From Nitratiruptor sp. (GTDB taxonomy: Bacteria; Campylobacterota; Campylobacteria; Campylobacterales; Nitratiruptoraceae): 17,307 nt of DNA. Position numbers and translations under genes: made by a program. The stretch lies in the NCBI GenBank assembly GCA_015494595.1, contig WGAX01000024.1, positions 1 to 17,307 on the forward strand, read 5' to 3'. A model generated the notes under the pieces. That model searched no databases, was not told where the DNA came from, and saw nothing but the letters and a program-made list of their open reading frames with translations. Shown here piece after piece: positions 1-8,075 of this stretch (the stretch's first letter is position 1; every line of letters starts with the position of its first letter).

Positions 1-404
1 ACAAGAGTATGTTTTGCATTTTTGTTACCAAAGATTAGGTGTTTATCATCATAAAAGCTTTTGTCTACATTGAGTACTACTCTGTCTTTCATACTTCGAT
101 TGGTCTTTATATCCACCAAATCTGGAGCTACAAAGCGATCTTTGACAAAGATAATATCTCTTTGGGAGAGATTCTCCTCTCTTCCTCCCCTTTTAAGCCC
201 TATATCAAAAGCTACTACATACGCCTCCCAACCCTTTGGCTTTATAAGAGGCTGTTTGCCTAAAATTTTTACACTATGCACGGTAACAGTTGGATTTTGA
301 CTCAATCCCCTTTTGATAAATTTGATTACATCTTGATCATCTGCAGCCATAACACCTATTGCAAAAGCTGCACTAACGCTCAATAATCTCCACATCAATG
401 ACAT
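1..404 (-). CDS. Secreted Dsb/thioredoxin-like protein, N-terminal part (cut by left edge)
   Basis: The reading frame enters from position 404 and is still open at base 1, so only the first 134 residues are visible. The N-terminus looks like a Sec signal peptide: a short basic start (W-R), a hydrophobic stretch (LLSVSAAFAIG) and a plausible cleavage after V-M-A at about residue 20. The mature part has an N-terminal domain, then ends on FGNKNAKHTL, which resembles the lead-in to the thioredoxin fold of DsbA/DsbC/DsbG-type proteins (G-N-x-x-A-K-H-T-L just before the first strand and the C-x-x-C). The active-site cysteines would lie outside the window, so oxidase, isomerase or reductase cannot be told apart. 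Start choice: ATG codons at 410, 407, 404 and 395 are in frame. The Shine-Dalgarno GGAGG ends at 411, leaving 6 bases before the ATG at 404, which I prefer. The gene overlaps fxsA by 32 bases in another frame. Confidence 0.7.
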   Translation of the reverse strand, partial: MSLMWRLLSVSAAFAIGVMAADDQDVIKFIKRGLSQNPTVTVHSVKILGKQPLIKPKGWEAYVVAFDIGLKRGGREENLSQRDIIFVKDRFVAPDLVDIKTNRSMKDRVVLNVDKSFYDDKHLIFGNKNAKHTL

Positions 405-759
405 CATCATCCTCCTTTTTTTGTGAGCGAAGTTTAAAAATCTTTTTGGCTATAAAGTTTGAAAGTACGCCAAATTGCAGTAAAATTCCCAAAATATCGG
501 TAAAAAAACCAGGTATGATAAGCAGTATCGCTCCAATAAATGTAGCGATATTCATCCTCTCAAACTCTTCTATACTGATTTCTCCACTCCCTAGCATCTG
601 CATTGTAGCCATCATCTGCAGATGCATACTGCGCAAAATCCACAATCCATACAGCGCTGTTGCAATAATCTCAACAAAAGTCCAAAATGGACCTATTGCA
701 CTAGCAATCTTGACTGAGACAAAGGTCTCTATAAAAAGATAGAGTAAAAAGTAGAGCAC
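373..759 (-). CDS. fxsA: FxsA family inner-membrane protein
   Basis: This 128-residue membrane protein matches the FxsA family in length and layout. It has an N-terminal hydrophobic segment with Y-x-x-x-E-x-x (residues 2-20), a second segment at about 26-43, a short linker containing G-E-I-S, and a strongly hydrophobic stretch with P-G-F-x-T-D-I-L-G at about 71-95, the family's most recognisable motif. The C-terminus is a charged cytoplasmic tail (E-D-D-D-V-I-D-V-E). In E. coli FxsA is known for overcoming F-plasmid exclusion of phage T7; its normal role is not clear, so no function is claimed here. The start is GTG at 759, five bases after AAGG; the nearby ATG at 761 is in another frame that stops quickly. 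It follows proS after a 20-base gap and overlaps the next gene. Confidence 0.9.
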   Translation of the reverse strand: MLYFLLYLFIETFVSVKIASAIGPFWTFVEIIATALYGLWILRSMHLQMMATMQMLGSGEISIEEFERMNIATFIGAILLIIPGFFTDILGILLQFGVLSNFIAKKIFKLRSQKKEDDDVIDVEIIER

Positions 760-779
760 ATCAGCCTTTCTAAGTATAG

Positions 780-2489
780 TTATTTTTGATTAACAGCCTC
801 TAGCAATACTTGAAAAATCTCCTCTTTTTTAACGTCTATTTTTTGGCGCTCTTTTCTCTCAACCAGCTGCACTTTACCTTCACCCAAACCTTTACCCACA
901 ATTACCCCATAGGGATAGCCAATAAGCTCAAAATCCTTCATCTTAAAGCCAAAGCGCTCACTCCTATCATCTAGCACCACCTCAATACCAGCATCTTGCA
1001 GCTGCTGATACAGACTCTCTCCAAACTCTCTTTGGGCTTCATCTTTGATATTGGATACTACAATAGCTACTTGATAGGGAGCAATCTCCTTTGGCCAGAT
1101 GCAGCCAAACTCATCGTGATTTTGCTCAATAGCAGCAGCCACAAGACGGCTTACCCCTATACCGTAGGTTCCCATCACAAAAGGCTTTGCTTTGCCCTCT
1201 TTATCCAAAAAAGTAGCATTCATAGCTTCGCTATAACGAGTGCCCAGCTGAAAAATATGCCCTACCTCTATACCTTTGCTCAGCTTCAATACAGCTCCAC
1301 ACTCTGGACATAAATCCCCCTCTTTTACTGCTGCAATATCTGCAAAGAGCGCCTCATCAAAGTGGCTAAGATCTGCACCAATTAAATGGTAATCTTTTTT
1401 ATTACCTCCACATATTACACCTTTTGCCCCCTTGAGCGCCTTATCCAAAACTATACGGCACTGCTGCTCATAGGGAGCAATAAAGCCTGGTACAATACCA
1501 GCCCTTTCCAGCTCCTCATCACTCACATCCAAAAGCTCGTCTGCACCAATTGCATTTTTTGCCTTAATCTCTTGTAGCTCGTCATCTCCTCTTAGGAAAA
1601 AGAGCACAATCTCTTCACTCTCATCAAAAAGAGCCTTTTTAGCCACCGCTTTGACAAAAAAGTAAGGGTGGACTTTGAAAAAGTCACTAAGCTCTTCAAT
1701 AGATTTGAGATTTGGTGTGTAAAAAGGCTCAAAATTGCTAAATTCTGGAGCCTCTGTAGGAGGCTGAGGCATTTTTCTCTTTGCAGCCTCCACATTTGCT
1801 GCATACTCACACTTACTGCATAGTACTATCGTATCCTCTCCACTTTGAGCCAGTACCATAAACTCTTTGCTGGCACTCCCTCCAATGGCTCCCACATCTG
1901 CTTCTACTGCGCGAAACTCCAATCCAAGCCTTGTGAAAATCTTTTTATAAGTCTCCTCCATCAACTTATATTCACGCTGCATATCTTCAACACTAGCATG
2001 AAAAGAGTAGCCATCTTTCATAACAAACTCTCTGCCTCTAAGCAGTCCAAATCTTGGTCTTGCCTCATCCCTAAATTTTAGGTTGATCTGATAGAGATTC
2101 AAGGGCAGCTGCTTATAGCTACTTACTCTGCCTCTTACAAGAGCTACCATCATCTCTTCATGGGTTGGGCCTAAAACAAAGCAGTTATCTTTTCGATCTT
2201 TAAAACGCAACAGCTCTTTGCCATACTTTTTGAATCTACCGCTCTCCTCCCAAAGCTCACAAGGTGTTACAAAGCCTAGCTGCACCTCTTGAGCACCTGC
2301 ACGATCAAGCTCCTCTTTGATAATTGAGCGAATTTTATCCAATACACGCTTGCCAAATGGTAAAAAGTTATAGATTCCACTTGCTACTTGATTGATAAAG
2401 CCCCCTCTTACCAGATAGATATGGCTTGGCAGCACCGCATCTTTAGGAGCCTCTTTAGCAGTTGGCACAAATGCTTGACTTAGTCGCAC
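780..2489 (-). CDS. proS: Prolyl-tRNA synthetase, bacterial type with editing domain
   Basis: This class II aminoacyl-tRNA synthetase charges tRNA-Pro with proline in the cytoplasm. At 569 residues it has the length of the bacterial (E. coli-like) form. Visible landmarks are GPTHEEM (about 107-113), motif 2 FRDEARPRFGLLRGREF (139-155), and motif 3 with GTYGIGVSR (440-448). Between motifs 2 and 3 lies the INS editing domain (about 225-400), bounded by C-S-K-C (224-227) and C-P-E-C (394-397); HPYFFVK places a lysine at 280, matching the lysine used to clear mischarged Ala-tRNA-Pro. The C-terminal anticodon-binding domain begins at about 470. The start is GTG at 2489, five bases after an AAGGAG that lies inside the end of hemA; only one base separates the hemA stop from this start, so coupling is likely. 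Confidence 0.97.
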   Translation of the reverse strand: MRLSQAFVPTAKEAPKDAVLPSHIYLVRGGFINQVASGIYNFLPFGKRVLDKIRSIIKEELDRAGAQEVQLGFVTPCELWEESGRFKKYGKELLRFKDRKDNCFVLGPTHEEMMVALVRGRVSSYKQLPLNLYQINLKFRDEARPRFGLLRGREFVMKDGYSFHASVEDMQREYKLMEETYKKIFTRLGLEFRAVEADVGAIGGSASKEFMVLAQSGEDTIVLCSKCEYAANVEAAKRKMPQPPTEAPEFSNFEPFYTPNLKSIEELSDFFKVHPYFFVKAVAKKALFDESEEIVLFFLRGDDELQEIKAKNAIGADELLDVSDEELERAGIVPGFIAPYEQQCRIVLDKALKGAKGVICGGNKKDYHLIGADLSHFDEALFADIAAVKEGDLCPECGAVLKLSKGIEVGHIFQLGTRYSEAMNATFLDKEGKAKPFVMGTYGIGVSRLVAAAIEQNHDEFGCIWPKEIAPYQVAIVVSNIKDEAQREFGESLYQQLQDAGIEVVLDDRSERFGFKMKDFELIGYPYGVIVGKGLGEGKVQLVERKERQKIDVKKEEIFQVLLEAVNQK

Positions 2490-2490
2490 A

Positions 2491-3789
2491 CTAACTCCTT
2501 AAATTCATAAAATATTCACACTTATAGCGATTGAGTCCCACCTCATCCTCTATATCAAAAAAGAATTTGATTGCCTCTACAATCGTATCGGCACTTGGCT
2601 CATCGGCAATAGCTTTGAGCCTTTTGGTAGGAGCGTGCAAAAAGCGGTTAAAGGCGTTGTGCAAGAGCTTTTGGATATTTTTCTCCATACTCTTATCCAC
2701 ATACCCCTTTTTTATCGCCTTTTGCAACTCACTCAAAGCAGCCTCTTTAGCCTGGGCTCTAATCTCTTTAATAATTGGCTCAATCTCTAAAGTCTGCAAC
2801 CACCTAAAAAAATCTTTGACATAAAAGCCAACAATCTTGTAAGCCTCCCTTGCCTGCTCTTCACGCAGTGCCATATTTTTATCAACTATCTCTTTTAGAT
2901 CATCTACGGCATAAAGCGTAATAGTGGAGTTTTTCATTGGCTCAATATCCCTAGGAATTGCCATATCAAACCAGAGTCTTTGAAACTCTTTTGTCTCCAC
3001 CATCTCATTGGTAATAACAGGATCTTTTGAGGAGGTTGCACTAAAAAGAAGTCGATAACTGTTAACAAGGCGAGGAATATCGGCTGTGGAGGCTACTTGG
3101 ATATTGGGATCAATCTCTTTTGCTCTCTCTTTTGTCTTTTCTAGATTGCGCCCTACCAAAATCACATTACACCCTTGGGCTCTCAGGTGCTTAGCAGCCA
3201 GACTTCCCATCTCCCCTGCCCCAATTACCACTGCACTCATTCCACCAAGCGAGCCAAGTCTATCTTTTGCCATCGCTACTGCAGCACTTGCGATTGAGAC
3301 TGGATTTTTGGAAATATCTGTTGAGTTTCTTACCTCTTTAGCACATTTAAAGGCATAGTGCATAAGTCTTCCTAGCTTCTGCCCACACCACCCTTTCTCA
3401 TAAGCCTCCTTATAGGCATCTTTAAGCTGCCCTGCAATTTGGGTTTCTCCTACTACCAAACTATCAAGTCCGCTTGCAACGCTAAAGATATGGTGCACTG
3501 CTCCATTATCCTCATAAATATCGGCTCTGCCTTCTAGCTCCTCCAACGAGATACCAGAAGTTTTGCTTAAAGTTTGCAAAATAGACTCGCTTGAGCGGTA
3601 AGGATCTTTACTGCTTACAATAATCTCTATTCTGTTACAGGTAGAAAGAATAATAATTTCATTAATTGAATCACAGCATAGCAGCTCTTTTGCCGCCTTT
3701 TCTCTTTTTGCCTCATCTGAGAGGGCTAACTTTTCTCTAGTAATAAGGTCTGTATTTTTGTGAGAGAAACTAACAAGCAGATAGTGCAT
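2491..3789 (-). CDS. hemA: Glutamyl-tRNA reductase
   Basis: HemA reduces glutamyl-tRNA(Glu) to glutamate-1-semialdehyde with NADPH, the entry step of tetrapyrrole (haem) synthesis by the C5 route. The 432-residue chain shows the catalytic S-T-C-N-R motif with the nucleophilic cysteine at about 51, the conserved G-E-T-Q-I-x-G-Q segment at about 114-121, the Rossmann motif GAGEMG at about 190-195 and a C-terminal helical dimerisation domain (about 310-425). A TTG at 3792 would add one residue, but I take the ATG at 3789: it overlaps the TGA of the upstream prenyl synthase as TGATG and sits seven bases after AGGA. The stop TAG at 2491-2493 is preceded by the Shine-Dalgarno sequence used by proS. 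HemA is usually held down by haem-dependent proteolysis; nothing in the sequence here shows regulation. Confidence 0.97.
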   Translation of the reverse strand: MHYLLVSFSHKNTDLITREKLALSDEAKREKAAKELLCCDSINEIIILSTCNRIEIIVSSKDPYRSSESILQTLSKTSGISLEELEGRADIYEDNGAVHHIFSVASGLDSLVVGETQIAGQLKDAYKEAYEKGWCGQKLGRLMHYAFKCAKEVRNSTDISKNPVSIASAAVAMAKDRLGSLGGMSAVVIGAGEMGSLAAKHLRAQGCNVILVGRNLEKTKERAKEIDPNIQVASTADIPRLVNSYRLLFSATSSKDPVITNEMVETKEFQRLWFDMAIPRDIEPMKNSTITLYAVDDLKEIVDKNMALREEQAREAYKIVGFYVKDFFRWLQTLEIEPIIKEIRAQAKEAALSELQKAIKKGYVDKSMEKNIQKLLHNAFNRFLHAPTKRLKAIADEPSADTIVEAIKFFFDIEDEVGLNRYKCEYFMNLRS

Positions 3790-4685
3790 CAATAGGTCCT
3801 CTCAATCAAGGAGCTCATTATCTCTTTTAATCTGCTATCCTCATCCCCCAAAACAGCCAGCGCCTCCAGACCAAGCTCTCTTGCCCTTTTTTTAGCATCA
3901 TCTAAAGCTTTAGTCTCTTCAAACTTTTCATAAAGCCAAGCTCTCTCTTGGCTATTTAGCTCTTTTTTAAAGAGTGAAAGTAGCTTTGTTTTATCCTCTT
4001 CATTTAGCCTCTCATACAGATAGATATAGGGCAGCGTAGTTTTACCCTCTTTGAAGTCTTGCATTGCAGGCTTACCAAGAGTTTTCTCATCTTGGGTAAT
4101 ATCTAAAATATCATCCACTATCTGAAAAGCAAGTCCTAAATTTTTGCCATAGAGTCCAAAAGCCTCCTCATCCTTCTTGGCCATATAGGCAGCACTCATT
4201 GCACTTGCCTCAATAAGTGAAGCGGTCTTTTTATAGATCATTGCAAAGTAGCGATTTTGATCTGTATTAAAGTTTTGTGTCATCTGCACATCCAAAAGCT
4301 CTCCAATACTTAACTCTACAACAGCATTTGAGATAATCTGAGCAACCTTTTTATCAAGAGCACTTAGCTTATAAAAAGCTTTTGCATACAAAATATCACC
4401 AAGCATAATAGCGCTTTTATTGCCAAAAATCGCATTAATAGAGGCTTCACCTCTTCTGGTATTGGCCTCATCGATCACATCATCATGCAAAAGGCTTGCT
4501 GCGTGAATCATCTCAACCACAGCAGCTAAAAAGATCCCCTCTTTGCTTGGAGCAATCTGCAAAATAAGCTTACTCCTTAGCATCTTGCCCTGGGGAATCT
4601 TGGCAAAAAGCTCAGCGACAGCCTCTTCATCTACATCTTCAACAAAGCCCTCTATCTGCTTTTTTACTAACTCTAGCAACAACAA
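3789..4685 (-). CDS. ispB: Long-chain trans-polyprenyl diphosphate synthase
   Basis: This enzyme condenses isopentenyl diphosphate onto an allylic primer to make the isoprenoid side chain of a quinone, in Campylobacterota most likely menaquinone. Both aspartate-rich motifs are intact: D-D-V-I-D (68-72) and D-D-I-L-D (191-195), with the GKMLRSK basic site at 33-39 and GKPAMQDFKEGKTTLPYIY after the second motif. The residues just before the first motif are small (A-A-S at 62-64), which in this family goes with long products rather than C15/C20; the exact chain length cannot be read. The frame begins with three consecutive TTG codons (4685, 4682, 4679). AAGGA directly abuts the first, so translation may really start at 4679, six bases downstream. 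There is no ATG until residue 35. Its TGA overlaps the hemA start. Confidence 0.92.
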   Translation of the reverse strand: MLLLELVKKQIEGFVEDVDEEAVAELFAKIPQGKMLRSKLILQIAPSKEGIFLAAVVEMIHAASLLHDDVIDEANTRRGEASINAIFGNKSAIMLGDILYAKAFYKLSALDKKVAQIISNAVVELSIGELLDVQMTQNFNTDQNRYFAMIYKKTASLIEASAMSAAYMAKKDEEAFGLYGKNLGLAFQIVDDILDITQDEKTLGKPAMQDFKEGKTTLPYIYLYERLNEEDKTKLLSLFKKELNSQERAWLYEKFEETKALDDAKKRARELGLEALAVLGDEDSRLKEIMSSLIERTY

Positions 4686-4689
4686 TCCT

Positions 4690-4965
4690 TTATTCGCTCT
4701 GACTCAAGATCTTTCCCATATACTCAATGTAGAGCGAATTGATTCTGTTTTGCAGCTCCTCTTTTTTGCTCTCATCAAAAATAACTTTTTTCACCTCATC
4801 TTCCACATTCAAACCGCACCCCTCTACAATAAGCTCCAGTGCTGCCATCCACTCTATCATCTCTTCTAGCTCTTTGGTAACTACATTACGGTTTGCGTGA
4901 AAAACTATATCAAAAAATCTACTCTTTGGCGTGCCGCCTAAAACATCATCATCTTCAAAATACAT
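4690..4965 (-). CDS. DUF2018 protein, HP0242-like
   Basis: This small acidic cytoplasmic protein (91 residues) resembles DUF2018 and H. pylori HP0242: an acidic N-terminus with F-E-D-D-D, a G-x-P-K-x-x-F-F-D-I-V-F-H-A-N segment, two helices rich in Glu/Leu (K-E-L-E-E-M-I-E-W-M-A-A-L-E-L-I), and a closing I-x-x-M-x-x-I-L-S-x-x-E that matches the HP0242 tail as I remember it. HP0242 is known structurally as an entangled (knotted) helical homodimer; its cellular role is unknown. I chose the ATG at 4965 because AAGGAGGGGAG lies directly before it; the frame is open further upstream to 5067 but that part runs back into the RND gene and has no ribosome site. The gene lies 38 bases after the RND stop and 4 bases before the ispB frame. 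Confidence 0.82.
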   Translation of the reverse strand: MYFEDDDVLGGTPKSRFFDIVFHANRNVVTKELEEMIEWMAALELIVEGCGLNVEDEVKKVIFDESKKEELQNRINSLYIEYMGKILSQSE

Positions 4966-4988
4966 CTCCCCTCCTTCATCAAAAGTGT

Positions 4989-4999
4989 AGTATAGCAAA
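4989..4999 (-). promoter_or_regulatory. Possible internal promoter ahead of the DUF2018-ispB-hemA-proS genes
   Basis: Reading the minus strand, the 38-base gap after the RND gene contains TTTGCTATACT, an extended -10 element (TGC followed by TATACT, 4994 down to 4989). The expected transcript start would be near 4982, leaving a leader of roughly 17 bases. No convincing -35 box is visible, which is common for Campylobacterota sigma-70 promoters. This is a single motif match in AT-rich DNA. Confidence 0.35.
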
Positions 5000-5003
5000 T
5001 TTT

Positions 5004-8000
5004 TTATACTTTCTTTACCATTGCAAATAGAAGAGGCACAATAAAGAGGTTTACCAGTGTAGCCCAAGCGATTCCATAACCCAAAGTCACTGCCATAGGC
5101 TGTAAAATAAGGCTTTGGCCGCTTGCAAAAAAGATAAGGGTGCTAAGCCCCACAATTGTGGTGATAGAGGTTAACAGAATTGGTCGTAGGCGCAATTTTG
5201 CCCTTTGAATCATACACTGTTTTGTAGTGCAACTCTTAATAAAATCTAACATAATAAGCCCATCATTAACCACTACCCCAGCAAGCCCAACCAGCCCCAA
5301 GAGTCCTGGCATCGTAAGATTGAGCCCCATCATCTTGTTGCCAAGCAGCACCCCAAAGATAGATAGAGGAATCACACTTAGCACTATCAAAGAGTAAAGC
5401 AAGGAATCAAACATCCACACAAGTGCAGCAAAGATTAAAAATATGGCAATAATAAAGGCTCGCATAATCTCCCGTATGAGCTTTTTATTCTCTTTCTCTT
5501 CCCCTTTAATCTTCACACCAATGCCCATTTTTTTAACTTTTTCTAAAATAGGAGCAATCTTTGCATAAAATTCGCTTGAGGTTAATTTGCGCTTATCCAA
5601 AGAGGCGTAAAGGGTACGAATCTTTTTGCCATTCTCTTTAATAATATCGTTAAAGTGCTCTATTTTTAGCATTGAGACAATATCTTTTAGCAACACCTTT
5701 TGGTTGCTGTTTGGCACATCAATGCTTAAGTCCATAAACTCCTCTACACTATCTTTATACTTTGATTTGAGGCGAATATAGGTGAGTTTGCCTTGATGAA
5801 ACATCTTTGCTACCTCAGCATCTAAATAGAGAGCTTGTAAATAGGAGGCCAAATACCCCTCACTAATACCAAGGCGCTGGGCATAGTCATTGAGGATAAG
5901 CTTTATCTCACTCTCTCCCTCTTTTGCATCATCGCTAATATTATAGACTCCATCAATTCTGCTCATAGCATCCTCTAGGAGATGCAAAGCTTCTAATACC
6001 CGTTTGCTATCTTTATAGATTAGACTAATCTCTATATCACTTTTGACAATGCCAGCTTGAGGGACTATAACAGCAATCTCCTCAATAGGAGACTTGTTAA
6101 ATTGCTGGACAATCTTTTTGAGATCAAAAGCGATCTCTTTAGCACTTCTTTGGCGCAGCATATCGCTGCTGTCATACTCAATAGAAAAGATTGGCGTAAT
6201 AAAGCGATCTACAAAATTTTGGGGCTTTAACTCATGCAAATTGACAAAAATATGAAAAAGATTACTACCAATCACAGCATTATTTTTGGCATCTAGCTTC
6301 ATCCCTACAATAGTTGTTACAGACTTTATCTCATCCTTTTTGGCAAAATCCAAAATAGCCCTCTCTAAAGGAGCAATGAGCTTTTCTGTATCTTTGACAT
6401 CGTTATTTACATTTACTCTTCCTGTAATATAGATCTGCATCGTATCAAAGCTTGGGAAGAGCTGAAACTTTGTCTGTTTGAGCATCAAAAAAGTGGCTAG
6501 CAGAATCGCTCCAATGAGCAAGAGCCCATAGAGATATTTTCGAGTCAGCAAAAAAGAGAGTATCTTGGTATAGTAGCTATAAAGCTTATGCCAAAATCCA
6601 GACTCTTTAGCTCTTCTTGGCTTTAAAATATCTTTTGCGTGCAAAGGCAAAAAGTAAAAGGCTTCAAACAAAGAGCTCAAAAGTAAAATAGAGATAATAA
6701 TTGGCAAAATCTTAATAAATGCCCCCATCTCTCCACTAATAATAAGCAGAGGCAAAAAAGCAAAAATGGTGGTAGCTGTGGCAGTAAGCACTGCTGGAAA
6801 CATCTCTAGTGCCCCGTTAATTGCAGCACTTTTTGGCTCCTCTCCACTCTCTAGATGCCTATAGATATTTTCTGCTACCACAATAGCCTCATCCACCAGC
6901 ATCCCTAAGGCAATAAGCGCTCCAAAAAGAGAGAGCATATTGAGACTATAGCCCAAAAACTCCAGTGAGATAAGCCCAATCATAAAGCTAACAGGAATCC
7001 CCATACCAACCACTACAGCTATGCGCCAATCAACTGTAAGCAGTAAAGCGCTAAAGACCAAAATAAGCCCAAAAAAGAGATTGGATGTAACGGTATTAAG
7101 GCGATTGCGAATCCATACAGAAGTATCTGTATATATTTTAAACTCAAAGCCTTTATATTTTGCCTCATACTTTTGCAGCAGCTTCCTAATTTGGCGCACC
7201 AGCTCAATGGCATTGCCATTTTTAGTCTTGGTGACATTGATGGAGATATTTGGCTTGCCATTAAAGTGTGAGAGCATTGTAGGCTCGCTTAATTCAAATC
7301 TCACATCTGCAATATCTCCCAGCCTTACTCGCTTCTTACCAATACGCAAAATAAGCTCTTTTAGCTCCTTTTGGCTCTTTTTGCCATTTTGAGTAGTGAT
7401 AAAAAAGTGAGCCCCCTGCTGCTTGATTGAGCCTACAGGAAAGATGGTAGCAATATTTTTCATTATGCTGGCAATTTGCGTTACAGATAGCCCAAGAGCA
7501 TCAATTTTTGGCTTGTTAAGAGCAATATGCAGCTCCTCCTCTTGCCACCCTCTTATATCTATATCGCTTAGATCTTTAATAGAGCTGAGATCACTTTTAA
7601 GTCGATCGGCTACCTTCAAAAGCTCTCTTTTATCCCTGTTTGAGGCGATTGCAATCAACACTAGAGGAAAACTCTTTTTTAAAATTGTAGCAGTGGGCTC
7701 TACCATATCGGGAGGGAGATCTTTTTTGATTTTTGCAATCTTATCTTTCACATCATTAAGCACAATTAAATCATTTGCTCCCTCTTTTATATCAGAGACT
7801 ATAGTGAAGCGTCCATTTTTGACAATTGCATCAATATCACTAAGATTTTGCACATTTTTTAGCTCATCCTCTAGATTTTGTACTACCATTTTATCCAGAG
7901 TTTCAGCACTTGCTCCTGCATAAGAGCCAGTTATGAGGATCTTATCCATTACAATTGGCGGAAAGATCTCTTTTGGAACATTTTTATAGGCAAAAATGGA

Positions 8001-8075
8001 GAGTATAAAGATAAGGAGTAAAAAGAGGTGGTTAAGAGCAGCCCTCTCAACCGCAAATTCCAAAAATTTTCTCAT
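5004..8075 (-). CDS. RND family transporter, inner-membrane pump subunit
   Basis: The 1023-residue protein has the RND pump layout: TM1 (about 12-30), a large periplasmic loop (about 31-325), five TM segments (about 330-475), TM7 (about 514-532), a second periplasmic loop (about 533-868) and five final TM segments (about 870-1020). The TM4 motif reads GALIALGMLVDEAIVVAEN, with D394-E395 where AcrB has Asp407-Asp408. In TM10 the AcrB lysine (K940) aligns with N937 in GVVVNDGLIMLDF, followed by an extra acidic D938. It is thus a proton-driven exporter of the AcrB superfamily but not a canonical HAE1 drug pump, and the substrate is unknown. No membrane fusion protein or outer-membrane channel gene is adjacent. 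The ATG at 8075 directly follows the stop of the FtsL-like gene, with GAGGAG just before it. Confidence 0.9.
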   Translation of the reverse strand: MRKFLEFAVERAALNHLFLLLIFILSIFAYKNVPKEIFPPIVMDKILITGSYAGASAETLDKMVVQNLEDELKNVQNLSDIDAIVKNGRFTIVSDIKEGANDLIVLNDVKDKIAKIKKDLPPDMVEPTATILKKSFPLVLIAIASNRDKRELLKVADRLKSDLSSIKDLSDIDIRGWQEEELHIALNKPKIDALGLSVTQIASIMKNIATIFPVGSIKQQGAHFFITTQNGKKSQKELKELILRIGKKRVRLGDIADVRFELSEPTMLSHFNGKPNISINVTKTKNGNAIELVRQIRKLLQKYEAKYKGFEFKIYTDTSVWIRNRLNTVTSNLFFGLILVFSALLLTVDWRIAVVVGMGIPVSFMIGLISLEFLGYSLNMLSLFGALIALGMLVDEAIVVAENIYRHLESGEEPKSAAINGALEMFPAVLTATATTIFAFLPLLIISGEMGAFIKILPIIISILLLSSLFEAFYFLPLHAKDILKPRRAKESGFWHKLYSYYTKILSFLLTRKYLYGLLLIGAILLATFLMLKQTKFQLFPSFDTMQIYITGRVNVNNDVKDTEKLIAPLERAILDFAKKDEIKSVTTIVGMKLDAKNNAVIGSNLFHIFVNLHELKPQNFVDRFITPIFSIEYDSSDMLRQRSAKEIAFDLKKIVQQFNKSPIEEIAVIVPQAGIVKSDIEISLIYKDSKRVLEALHLLEDAMSRIDGVYNISDDAKEGESEIKLILNDYAQRLGISEGYLASYLQALYLDAEVAKMFHQGKLTYIRLKSKYKDSVEEFMDLSIDVPNSNQKVLLKDIVSMLKIEHFNDIIKENGKKIRTLYASLDKRKLTSSEFYAKIAPILEKVKKMGIGVKIKGEEKENKKLIREIMRAFIIAIFLIFAALVWMFDSLLYSLIVLSVIPLSIFGVLLGNKMMGLNLTMPGLLGLVGLAGVVVNDGLIMLDFIKSCTTKQCMIQRAKLRLRPILLTSITTIVGLSTLIFFASGQSLILQPMAVTLGYGIAWATLVNLFIVPLLFAMVKKV

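Noticed and set aside
398..742. Plus-strand frame across fxsA
   Set aside because: It mirrors fxsA, whose family motif and ribosome site are clear; the opposite frame shows no recognisable domain.
4966..5067. N-terminal extension of the DUF2018 frame into the RND gene
   Set aside because: The extension reads the RND C-terminus out of frame, has no ribosome site, and the ATG at 4965 has a strong one.
7423..7923. 166-residue plus-strand open frame inside the RND gene
   Set aside because: It is the antisense of a conserved RND coding region, rich in Ser/Arg/Leu of mirror origin, with no ribosome site.
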